This document shows positions 1-10,106 of a stretch of DNA of 64,000 nt, piece by piece (position 1 is the first letter of the stretch; every line of letters begins with the position of its first letter). A program made the position numbers and the translations under genes. The notes below the pieces were generated by a model. The model was not told where the DNA came from, made no database searches, and saw only the letters and a list, made by a program, of their open reading frames with translations. Origin of the DNA: Voacanga thouarsii (taxonomy: Eukaryota > Streptophyta > Magnoliopsida > Gentianales > Apocynaceae); NCBI GenBank assembly GCA_026120185.1, contig JANUWF010001726.1:1136501-1200500 (forward strand). Direction: 5' to 3'.

Positions 1-760
1 ATTTGAACAAAAAAGAGCAAGATTAAAGTTGAAAAATAATATTTTAGAAATAAAAAACAGGAAAATGAGAGTTATAATCTGGTGGTTTGTACTTGAGTTT
101 TTATTGTTGAAATGTCTATTTTTTAGGTGTTTTAAAAGTTTGAAGGTTAAAATCACATTTTTTAAAGTTCGAGAATAGAAATAAAAATTTATGAAAGTTC
201 ATAGGTGGTTAGCATATTTTACCCTAAAATTTATACCATTTTTGTTGGTGTTTAAGGCAAATAAATAGGTTTGTTTGCAACACATTGAGGTGATGTGATC
301 CGTGGTGGTAAAGTTATAAAGATTGAAATAATAAGTTTAATATGGTGTAATTAATATAATAAATTGCATCAAAGAAACAATAAAAGGGCAGCAGTAGTAA
401 TTTTTATCTGATATTATTTAATTTGAGAAACAGTGATAATTTTTTTAAGAAATATTAAATTTCAAACTTACAAAATAACAATGATAAAGTTTAATGTAGC
501 TTACTATTTTTTTTTTTAGGTTAAATTTTACAATATTTTGGTAAATTAATTATTATTGAATCTAATAAAGTATATTTCCACTTTGTAAATATCCATTTTT
601 TTTAAGATCACCAAAGATTGGTGGAGTTAGACAGAGATTCTTATCCGTTTATTAATATATTAAAACAGATACATAGTAAGAGTTTAATCGCTTGATAAAT
701 TAAAAAAAAATTCGAATATTTGAACTTGCTAAAAATCTAGAGTACAAAAAGTCTTAATGT

Positions 761-762
<2 letters not shown>
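1..762. other. AT-rich flank, no gene seen
   Basis: About 70 percent or more A+T with many homopolymer A and T runs. I find no coding frame, terminal repeat or RNA gene. It could be old decayed repeat DNA or ordinary intergenic sequence. Confidence 0.5.

Positions 763-819
<57 letters not shown>
763..819. repeat. (AG)n microsatellite
   Basis: Uninterrupted AG dinucleotide run of about 28 units. A polymerase-slippage locus with no associated gene visible. Confidence 0.97.
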
Positions 820-821
<2 letters not shown>

Positions 822-1119
822 GTATAGGAGAATGATGAGCCCATGCTAGTAGCACGCATCTACAACCATATTTCCTTGCCGGAAGGCATGAACAAACTCT
901 ATGTTTATCAATCGCAATTCATTTTGTCCTGTAGAAATAAAGCTATGTTTATTCTGAAGACTCTTTACTACCGGCAATGAATCGGAACGAACATTTACTC
1001 CTTTAGCTGAATGTGTTAAACAAGCCTTCCTATACTACCGTGAACACTAAGTACAAAAACAGCTTCCTCCCTCTTATACCAGACAACAAATCGCATTGCA
1101 ACATCTCTTCATTTCTGAA

Positions 1120-1194
1120 ACCATTTTTGGCCTTTTCTTTCAAGGGCATTACCTATGCCACCAGATCGCAGAAGAGCAATTTGGGCCATAAATG
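1120..1194 (+). pseudogene. Phytoene synthase, fragment of an internal exon
   Basis: The frame starting at 1153 reads PMPPDRRRAIWAIN. This matches the conserved plant phytoene synthase stretch MTPERRRAIWAIY. Just upstream (about 1125-1152) a second frame gives LAFSFKG, resembling KTFYLG of the same protein, so a frameshift is likely. The match ends after the first base of a codon at 1194 and is followed by GTACGT, a good splice donor, as expected at a genomic exon end. Phytoene synthase is the plastid enzyme that joins two geranylgeranyl diphosphates, the first committed step of carotenoid synthesis. The exons that should follow are absent before the 3' exon fragment at 1801, so this is a broken genomic copy and not a working gene. 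The assignment leans on that neighbour, because alone the match is short. Confidence 0.55.
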
Positions 1195-1444
1195 GTACGT
1201 AATTCCTTTTTTTTTTTAATAAAATTATTTCTTCTAACCTTTCAATAGCATAATTCATAATTAGTTCTTTTGCTTTATTACATATATACCCCTATACTTT
1301 GAATATAGGTGCATTCAAGGACTTAATCCTAAATATTCAAAATTATATGTGAAGTCCCTGTTGGTATCAATTTCAAGCCCTAATAAACAAAGTAGTGTCA
1401 ACATTTTTATTTTTAAGTTTGTTTAATATATGTACCAAAGGAAG

Positions 1445-1448
<4 letters not shown>

Positions 1449-1535
<87 letters not shown>

Positions 1536-1540
1536 TTATA
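1449..1540. repeat. (CA)n(TA)n compound microsatellite
   Basis: A CA run at 1449-1514 passes directly into a TA run. It produces spurious Thr-His and Val-Cys frames on the two strands. It lies between the two phytoene synthase fragments. Confidence 0.97.
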
Positions 1541-1800
1541 TGAAGGGGAGGCAGGGAGCACAATAAGTCTATTAGACACTTTGTTAGCTATTCTCTTCTT
1601 TTGATGTTCAAATTTTCCTACAAATGATAACGTCCAAAAGAAATTAGACAACCAAAATCAAAAGGGTATAATTATGATCATACAAAAAGAGATGGATCAA
1701 GGCAGCATAAATGATCTTTAAAAAGTGTTATGTATTTTTGTTTCATTAAATTGCCAATCGTACAATTTATATAAATCAAAGATAAAAAATTATACATTCC

Positions 1801-2161
1801 ACAAGAAGGGGAATAATATACCTTCCACAAGATGAACTTGCAAGAGCAGGCCTATCAGATGATGATGACTTCAAAGGAAAAGTGACAGACAAATGGAGAA
1901 ATTTCATGAAATTACAAATAGAAAGAGCTAAAATTTTCTTTGATGAAGCTGAAAAGGGCATTGTAGGACTTTATTCATCTTGTAGATGGCCTGTTTGGGC
2001 AGCATTACTTTTGTACAGGAATATTTTGGATTTCTATTGAAGCTAATGACTATAACAATTTTACACAGCGGGTTTTTGTTAGACGTGTGAAAAAGCCTAT
2101 AATTTTGTCTGTAGCATTTTTCAAAGCTCTATCGCCATCGAGATCTTGGTCTAGGTTGTAA
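1801..2161 (+). pseudogene. Phytoene synthase C-terminal exons, frameshifted
   Basis: From 1801 one frame reads [16 protein letters not shown], then [18 protein letters not shown] and RWPVW, the C-terminal third of plant phytoene synthase in the right order. At about 2031-2033 one extra base shifts the frame: the first frame runs into TGA at 2038, while the next frame continues [10 protein letters not shown] and ends [12 protein letters not shown] with TAA at 2159-2161. The usual family residues DIF are changed to DDF. No intron interrupts RWPVW; if living genes of this species have an intron there, the copy passed through RNA or was otherwise joined. With the donor-flanked fragment at 1120-1194, the simplest reading is a partial gene copy lacking its middle exons. 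A working enzyme is excluded. Confidence 0.88.
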
Positions 2162-3009
2162 AACACTAAGGAAGAGGTCTCGAGAGTAACCAAAAATGTC
2201 CCTGAGTACAAATTGTAATAGTAATGTTCTTGGTGGTGGAAAATATACTTGAAAAAGATTATATAATTCAGTAAACATATTTATAATTATAGTGATTTCT
2301 TTTTATAAATTTATTTAATATTTTCATATATAAAGATTCAAGTATGTTAGTAAATGATTTATATGTTGGGTCGTACTTCACAATAATATATAGAATATAG
2401 TTATTTAATATATAAGCAATAGTGTACTTGATTTGTTGATGAAATTAGTCATTTCATGAAGTGAAAATCATTACACTATGATTTCTGTTAAAGAATGATT
2501 TATCTTTAATCAATGAGGAGTTATCTCACATTTAAGTGTAAACGTATTTGCCTATTTGGAATATGGAGAAATTGACTTGCAATAATATACTTTATCAAAG
2601 TACTATAAGGATAGAGACTAGTGTATTACTGCTACAACATAGATGAATATTCTATAATTTGAGTATGAGTTAATGATCTAGTGAAGCTAAGGGTATACAT
2701 TTTGACATATGATGAGTAAGATTTCTACCATGAGATCAATAATCTTGTATATTGGATATGTATCTTTAATTAATAAAAATAGACTAATGTAATAGAGCTT
2801 CTATATCTTTCTTTGTAAAAGGACTAATTACCTATTTATGACAATTTGGAATAATCTATACAAAATTTAGGGCCCTGGGATCATAACTAAGATTGTAATG
2901 CTATAAGGATAGCTCTCCTAGATATGTGGTTATATTTTTGGAAGTTATTAATTATTAGATGAGATATCAATAGATGATAAATATCATTGATAAAAGGTAA
3001 TAGTATACA
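2162..3009. other. AT-rich DNA, nothing recognised
   Basis: No open frame above background, no terminal repeats and no similarity I recognise. It separates the phytoene synthase fragment from the CACTA end. Confidence 0.4.
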
Positions 3010-3022
3010 CACTACAAGAAAA
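3010..3022 (+). repeat. CACTA terminal inverted repeat
   Basis: CACTACAAGAAAA, matching the consensus tip of plant CACTA elements. The three bases before it are ACA, a candidate 3-bp target duplication whose partner was not found. Confidence 0.75.
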
Positions 3023-3404
3023 ATAAATTTCCCAACCACTGAATTTCATGAGAAAAAAGATTGATTTGGTCATAAATAATCAATTGTAATGGCATTGCAA
3101 TGGAAAAATGCTCATTGCTATTGAAGGGGGTTGCAATTGCCTTTGCAATCGTAAGCACCATCACAATGATCTATTTTCTATGGAAAATGCCTCTTTTTAC
3201 TTTTTTTTGTTGCAAGAAACCTCAAATCTATCCAACTAAATGCAACGGTTCTTTTTCCATTGCATGGCCATAGCAAATAGGTTTTTTTTTTTTTTTAACG
3301 GATTTTGTTTGTCGTAAATACAATTATTGCTCGTTGCAAATATTTAATATTATAATTGTTTTTATTTTAAAATAAATATTTAATTAATTTTCATCACTTT
3401 CAAA

Positions 3405-3875
3405 TGTGTCTCTACTTCCATGCGTTCTAAATTTTTTATGACGCATAATTTACGACACTTATTATATAAGTGTACCTAATTTTACTATGCTTATGTTTGC
3501 TAATGTCACCTAATTTACTAATATTTATTAGATAGAATTTTTTTCTACGATACATTTTTTATAAGTGTCTCCAAATTACTGACATAAGATTATGCTTGAG
3601 TTCCATTTTTTTGGTACATTATGATTGTGTAGTATCCCAATTTTGGCAACATTTTCTTTACATAAATGTCTTTAAAATGATCACACGTAATTATGATTCT
3701 ATCCCTTTCTTATTGACAAAATAATCCATAATATCCCGAAAAGTGTCCCAAAGTAACGACGTATAAGTATATTGCGTCTCTTTTTCACAATACTAATTTT
3801 TTTGTAGTGTCCGAGAATTTAGCACCATTTTTTTTAATGTCCCAAAATTTACATATGATTACTATTGTGGCATTT
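3405..3875. repeat. CACTA subterminal repeat array
   Basis: About eight degenerate copies of a unit near GTGTCCCAAATTTACGAC followed by AT-rich DNA, for example around 3565, 3625, 3664, 3740, 3803 and 3835. In En/Spm-type transposons such subterminal repeats bind the TNPA/TNP1 accessory protein. Their place between the terminus and a TNP1-like gene fits that role. Confidence 0.6.
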
Positions 3876-4449
3876 TTGGGTACACAATTTCTCCATAAAT
3901 TTTTACCCTTTTTGTTTTCTTCTATCGACATTTTTTTATAAAAAAAATTAATACTTTTAAATCTGCGCAATTACATTTTTTAAATTTTAGACAGCATAAA
4001 ATATGAAACATAATTTAAATATTCAAAAAATATATAATTCAAATATCCATATAAAAAATAAGTAAACTAATATTGGATTACAAAATGTTCAACTAATTCT
4101 CAACCAGAAACATCTCTTCGCATATTTGAAGTGGATGAATATTTGCAAATCATTACTTTTCATGTTTTAATGTCCCTGAAAATCAAAACATATTAAATGG
4201 TAAATATTCAAAATAATGAAATTATTTTGTTGACATAAAATTAATAGTTTTACAAAATCTAATGAAATAAATGCAGTTGAAATGGTTTGACTAAATAAAA
4301 TACTTACATAGGCTCAACCTTGTGTAAATGTAAATGTAGTAAAATTATGACCAATCTAAAAAATTTATGCATGCCATAAATTTAAGTTCCATGAAACTTT
4401 GAAATAGAAATAGTAAATAGAATGACCATATTAATAGTAACTCAACTCT

Positions 4450-6330
4450 GAAAATAATATGCTCAAATTGGTTAGATTATTGCGCAAGTTGTTTAATTCT
4501 TTTTTGGAGATCATCAATCTTCTTTTCATAATCATTTTGCATGTCTTTAATCTTTCTTTCATACTCTTCCTTCATGTTTACAATTTTCGTCTTATAACTT
4601 ACATTCATATCATGTTTTTTTTTTTTTTTTGGAGAACTTTGGCCTCAGGATGTTTTCTATTTTTTGGCTTAGAGATTGGTTCAAAAACTATGATCTTGTA
4701 AGTCCTAATCCATATCCTCTAACTCGACTGTATTGATGTTCTCTCAAAACTTCATTGAGTGCTTTATACTCTATTATATTGGTATTAGAATCTTTATGTA
4801 TTGTAGAACGTTTTACAACAACATTAATTGCATTCTCCTGTGTTATAAAAAAATAAAAAATAGCAGTAGCCTTAATTTCCTTGAAACAAGGTGTAACTAA
4901 AATTTTAGTTTAACTAATGTAAAAGAAACCTACCACAATAGCCTTAGATTGATTGTTTATGAATTTTTCATCATTTCTTGTGTCACTACTTTTGTAAAAC
5001 TCAATCTGCCATGGCTTTTATTTATGATTCATCTCCTATTATAAAATGTATAAAAAAAATTAGAACTATTAGAAAACACATAAAAGCCATTAAACTGTAT
5101 GCAAGAATTGCACAGAAAAATACCAAACATATTAAATTTAAATTTGAACTCACATATTCATCTCTCCCTCTTCCAAAACTCTGTATCCACTAGTGTGAGT
5201 TGTTTTGTGATAACCTCGTGCTGCTTTACACTTTTCTGAAAGATTCTTACCAAATTATAGATAAAGAAAAAAAAATCGAATTGTAATAGAAAAATTAGAA
5301 AAATTTTAATTAAAAATATAATTCAAATTAATATAGAAGATAATATTTCATGTTACTTGAGCTTTCTCTGGGAACTAATATTGCACAAGAATCTTCATTA
5401 GTTTGGAAAAATAGCAGCTAGAACTAAATTCTCTATTTCTTCTTGAGTCTTCTGAGATGAGAAATACTTATACTTTAAATCAAATTTAAAATCCTTCCAC
5501 TTGCATGCAATTGATTGGAGAATCCACTTTTGTACTTCAATTTGATCAGAGATATCGAAATATTGCTATAAAAATATTAAGAATATAAAATAAAAACAAA
5601 TAAGGATTTAATAAAAAAAATTAGAAAAATAAAACTAAATAAAGTTAATACCTTAATCAATTTCATCAAATTCTTCTTATCAATCATAGGCATTTTTTCT
5701 CCAATCTTACCATTAAATTGAACAATACTCCTTTTTCCTGGCAACATTACCCAACCATTCACCCAAAATTCAACCGCCTTTTTAACCGGTTGTCCTAACT
5801 CATTAAAATGAACTAAAATCCTATGATTATCGAGCAATGTCCATACATCTTTGGCACATTTAGCCCCTTCATATTCCATTACAATCCCTAGCTCATCTGT
5901 AAAATGACAAAATAAATTTGATAGAAAACATTAATTTGTAAAGACAATATAATATTTTGTACCTCTAATTTTCACATCGTCATAAACTTCATTACTGATT
6001 TCAGCTTCTTGTGGTTGGGTATTAGTGAATTTTTTGTCAGTAGATGGTTAAATCTCATCACTATAAGAATATGAAGCATTTAATTCATTCGTGTTTGATA
6101 CACTTATTCCTTGACTAGTGACATCACAATCTCTCAACGTTTTCTTGTAAAAACTTTCCTAAAATGAATAATGAATTGTTAGAATAAATTAACAAATCTA
6201 TTTTGAATTAAAAATAAGCAAAAATAAAATAAATAATTAAGCTAGTAGAAGTTTTGAACTTACATTTTGTTAGCTGCAACTAATGCTGGCAATTTGAATT
6301 TTGGAAGCAGTATTACTAGAAGTAATCAAA
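4450..6330 (-). pseudogene. TNP1-like CACTA protein (Transposase_24 type), copy A
   Basis: Read on the minus strand in several exons. An N-terminal acidic part (about 6130-5964) ends at a GTACAA donor. A central exon (about 5901-5655) follows an ACAG acceptor and encodes HRILVHFNELGQPVKKA, typical of the plant Ptta/En/Spm (Transposase_24) family. It ends in GTATTA, and the next exon starts after TATAG near 5571 with KWILQSIACKWKDFK. Downstream come pieces like THTSGYR, TRNDEKF and YSRVRGYGLGL, then a lysine- and glutamate-rich coiled coil (about 4615-4480). In-frame stops occur, for example before the coiled coil and in the N-terminal exon. Family members are accessory DNA-binding proteins of CACTA transposons, not the catalytic transposase. 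Exon limits are approximate. Confidence 0.72.
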
Positions 6331-7425
6331 TACCGATCACCAAAAAGCTTCTTCGTTTCTATGTCAGCTGCTTAAACTTTCACCTAAAGAAAACAGTCAA
6401 CATCATATAGTTAGATTTATAGTTAGATGATGTATTGTAAGTTGGTTTAAAATTACATATATTTAATATGCCAAGAGAACAAAAATATCATACTCATATA
6501 ACCATGGAATTAATTAAATTTGGCATTATGGAAAAGTTCAGTTGTTCCCCAGATACGCATTCTAAAATGTGCAAGTTTAGATGGTATATTAGATGACAAA
6601 TATAAAGTTGATTCTATATCCAAATAAGACAGCTGTAACACCTTGCACTAAGGTACACGTACTTTTATTGCCCTGTGTGTAACCATGGTTGGATGGAAAC
6701 TATCGGGGAATCAAATAAGTAACCATGAAGCTATCAGAGAAATAAAAACTTAACCCATTAAGTTCTTTCAATCTGAATAAAATTTTAATCATATTTCTCT
6801 CATATTAAAACCATCTCTTGAGCCAAAACTGAAAACCTATGCAGAATAAAGATAATATGTCAATTATAGAAGATGCAACAAATTTTAAATTAGATGCCAC
6901 CTAAACATTTAACCATAAAAATTCATATTCCTTTCATAACTTATTACAAATGGAATTTGATTGAAGGCAGCAGTTATACCACCATGAAAGACAAGTTTGC
7001 GAAATAAAATGAAAATGGTTATTGGCCTATTTCTTTAATTCTTCCACGAGAATGTTGTGCCAATTCTAGAACTTGAACAACTTTAGAAAGCACATTAAAG
7101 GATCCTTTTTCTTTTCCATTCACTCTATGAAGCACCAAAGCCATTTCTGCTCAGCGGCTTAGATGTGACGTGGATTATCATTACTGAAGTAAGAAGTAGA
7201 AATTTAACCATGGAGTGCTTACACTATCTGATAGAAACATAAAGTAGGCAATTTAAATAATATCTTTTAGCTTTTGGTCGTGTATCAAATATTGATTTTG
7301 ATGCCAAAGTTTCCATCTTTCCTTGAAAATCAATTTCGAAGAAGAAGAAGAAAAGATTCAAACAAAAAGGGAAAAAAAAAAACTTGAGAGCAAGAGAGAG
7401 AGAATATCTTTAATGACTATTGAGA
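6331..7425. other. Upstream part of the CACTA gene region, no clear exon
   Basis: AT-rich with scattered short frames. 7337-7405 is purine-rich (GAA and GAGA runs), and the sequence resumes at 15622 after the LTR element. It may hold 5' exons or leader of copy A, but I cannot support any coding segment. Confidence 0.35.
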
Positions 7426-8544
7426 TGATAGAAATCCGTCCATGCAACAAGGCACATCTAAAGAAGGGGGATGAAAAGTCAAGACTTGTTTCAAGTCTTC
7501 TTGGGAACATTCAACATTCAAGAAGTTTCGGGAAGATTTTCAAACCATCTAAGTATGCAAGCTAAGAGCTAAGAAGTTTGTCAAGAGATGTATATATTGA
7601 AGGAAGCTATAAATGGGATACAAAAGGAACTATAATCCTTGTGGAGAATCAAGCCAACATTGAAACAAGGTTTGAAGGCCAAAGGAGTAACAAAAAGAGC
7701 TCAAAATTACCAATATTTTATTTGGAAGATGAAGGGAACACATGGAAAAGGACTAGAGGTCAAATGAATAGGGATTAAAGTGCAACAAAATAAGAGAGGC
7801 CGCCCAGAGCTGACCTGACGCCGGCTCAAAATAAAGGACTAAGCCTTGGCCCTGATCTAGCTTGGTTCATAGAACCGAGCCGGTGCCAACTCCATGTACT
7901 AGAGTTGGCGCCGGCCCTAGTCAGGCCGATTCTGACTTTTTACAATTTTTTCTTGTTTTTAGCCTTTTTCATTTATAATTTAATTTTCACGACTTTTATT
8001 ATGTTTTAACCTATTTTAAGACATATAATAGGGTCTTAAAACATGTATTAAGGTCATTTAATAGTTTGGATTAGTTTGCTAATTAGTTTAGAGTAAGGCA
8101 ACTATAAATATGCCATTATAACTCTTGAAAAGACAACTTTTGGATATTTGAATTGAGAAATTATCTGCTCTCTCTAGAGAGAGTTCTTGAGGATGTTCCT
8201 TTTGGGTGATTCCCAAATTTATCAAGACTTGTCTTAGGCTTTAATCCAACCTAATAATCTAGTCTCTAATCTTTTTATGATAGATCATTGTTCTTTCTAA
8301 AGTGGATCTTAGATTTCTAGCTAATCTAGGATTCTTTTAGGAGTTCAATTGGTTGCCTAAATCTTTCCATCCCATTTGTTCTTGATCCTTCTTGAGTTTA
8401 GGGTGTTTTAGTATTGATTTAGTTGGCTTAGTTCATTAGATTTTGGATTCTAGGTAACTAGTTTACCTAGGGTTCTAGTCTTGAATTAGGTCTCTTGACT
8501 TTGAGCTTTTAATCTCAAATTGGTGCTTTATCAAGATCATATCA
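7426..8544 (+). repeat. 5' LTR of the gag-only gypsy element
   Basis: 1119 bp, TGATAG to ATATCA. It aligns end to end with 14507-15616. Around 7798-7940 is a GC-rich island with GCCGGC- and GGCGCCGGC-type words that stands out from the AT-rich background. A TATAAATATG box lies near 8103 and probably marks the transcription start region. Confidence 0.9.
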
Positions 8545-8551
8545 AAGAATT

Positions 8552-8562
8552 TGGTATCAGAG
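8552..8562 (+). other. Primer-binding site, tRNA-Met type
   Basis: TGGTATCAGAG seven bases after the 5' LTR. It matches the plant initiator tRNA-Met primer site used by many LTR retrotransposons. Confidence 0.85.
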
Positions 8563-10106
8563 TAAAGTTGTATTGATTCTTATTAACATAACTTTCTTTG
8601 GGCAAAAGTACAATCTCTTCAATCATTTGTAAAATTTTTCATATTTTCATCACTTTATTGAGTGCTATTTTTGAATATTTGAAACCCAAAATTATGGCAT
8701 GAACTTGATGATAAATTGATCTTATATGTTGGTATGATGTTTGAGAAACCATTTGCCATAAATATTTGTGGATTTTGAGATCAAACAAATGAAAAAATAT
8801 TGCTGCAATTTCTTAATTCCATAACTAATTTTTCTTACTATTTTGAATGTCAAGAACTTCAAATTGTGTCATGGGCTTGTTGTGAAATTGAGGCTGCATA
8901 TTTGGTTGATAATTAGAAAGTTATTTGAGGTTTAAAATTACAGAAATTTTGAAGTTTTTTGAGTGTTTTTGCTGCAAAATTCTGAACACAAAAAAAATTT
9001 CATAACTCATGTTCATGCTAATTTTGGGATTATAAAACTCAAGTTTTTGCTATGTGCTTGCTTTGAAATTGTTTTTTGATATTAGTATAACCATAGGAGA
9101 TAGATTTTTATTGTGAATTTTGAATTTTTGGAGCTGTTATAAGGAAGAAAATTTTGGAGTAGCTTGAGTTACGAGCTTGCATACCAAGTGCTTGATATGT
9201 TGCTTCTATGACTTGTGATTGTGCAAATATAACTACCAAATGCTTCCTATAATGAATTCCTATAATTTCTTGCTTAGTAACTTATTTTGAGTGATAATTA
9301 TCCTTTTGTTACTAATACAAAATTGTTGGTCATTGTGTTCTATGCTATAGTTTGGGAAGATTGTTGGTGCATACATAGTCATATCACTTGTCTTTGAATT
9401 CTTGAATTCCTTGTGCTATTATTTCCTTGAGTGAGTTAATTGTGTATCAAAATTAGGTTGTGATAGCATCTTAACATTTAAAAATCCTTCATTTGAGTAG
9501 TTTCCTACCAAGTGTTTGATGAAATGCCTTAGTGACCTTACAATTCATTGTACGAGATCTTAGCTTGCATCTTCCACTTCTAATTGACTTCATTGATTTA
9601 TTTCTTATTATTAGTGGATTGAATAGTTGGTTTTAAATCTTCTTGAGATATGTGAAAGTGAATTGAACTTGTCTATCTTTAAATCCTTGTTGTTTTTACT
9701 TAGTGAGTACCTTTATAAATCACTCTTGAAATCTTGAGTTCGTTGAGCCTTAATTCTTTGAAATTCTTATTTGAACTTACCTTGTTCCTTGGTAATTATT
9801 AAGTTTTAAATTTAATTCCCCTAAGACCCCTAGTTGATTGTTTTTAGAGGGTTAACTTGACTTGTCTAGTTGGACTAATTCTTAAGTAATTAGGGAGGTT
9901 GTTTTGGGAAGAAATCTTTGAGGAATTGAGAGTTTGAAAAAGACAAGAGAGTGAGCTCATTCTAACAAAAGCTAAGAAGAGTGTAAACACAAGTGAAGAG
10001 TGACCACTAAAAATTGAGTGTAAACATGTGAGGGAGTGAAGTGATGAATTTTTCTTGTATTTCCTACTTAAATTTTATAGGTACTTTTCTTGAAAGAAAA
10101 TTCACA

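Larger units (their letters stand above)
3010..7425 (-). mobile_element. CACTA (En/Spm) transposon, left part
   Basis: Begins with CACTACAAGAAAAA, the signature end of plant CACTA transposons, pointing right. It is followed by a subterminal repeat array (3405-3875) and then, on the minus strand, a multi-exon gene of the TNP1/Transposase_24 type (4450-6330). This is the expected order for a CACTA 3' end. The inner part was split by the LTR element at 7426-15616, and I cannot find the other terminus. A second TNP1-like gene at 17570-19290 may belong to the same or another CACTA element. No TNP2-type catalytic transposase is visible, so this copy is non-autonomous as seen. Confidence 0.7.

Noticed and set aside
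1395..1651. Open frames over the CA/TA microsatellite on both strands
   Set aside because: Thr-His and Val-Cys dipeptide runs come only from the repeat.
1801..2161. Functional phytoene synthase gene
   Set aside because: A frameshift near 2031, a following stop and missing central exons.
3797..3809. TTTTTTTGTAGTG as the right end of a small 800-bp CACTA element
   Set aside because: The flanking three bases (ACA and TCC) do not match, and the word is one unit of the subterminal array; CACTA-type coding sequence continues to the right.
7434..7471. Sequence before 7472 shared with the 3' LTR side looked like internal DNA before a recombined tandem LTR
   Set aside because: Moving the LTR start to 7426 (TGATAG) and 14507 (TAATAG) includes this stretch in both LTRs and gives perfect TGAGA duplications outside, so a simple insertion explains it.
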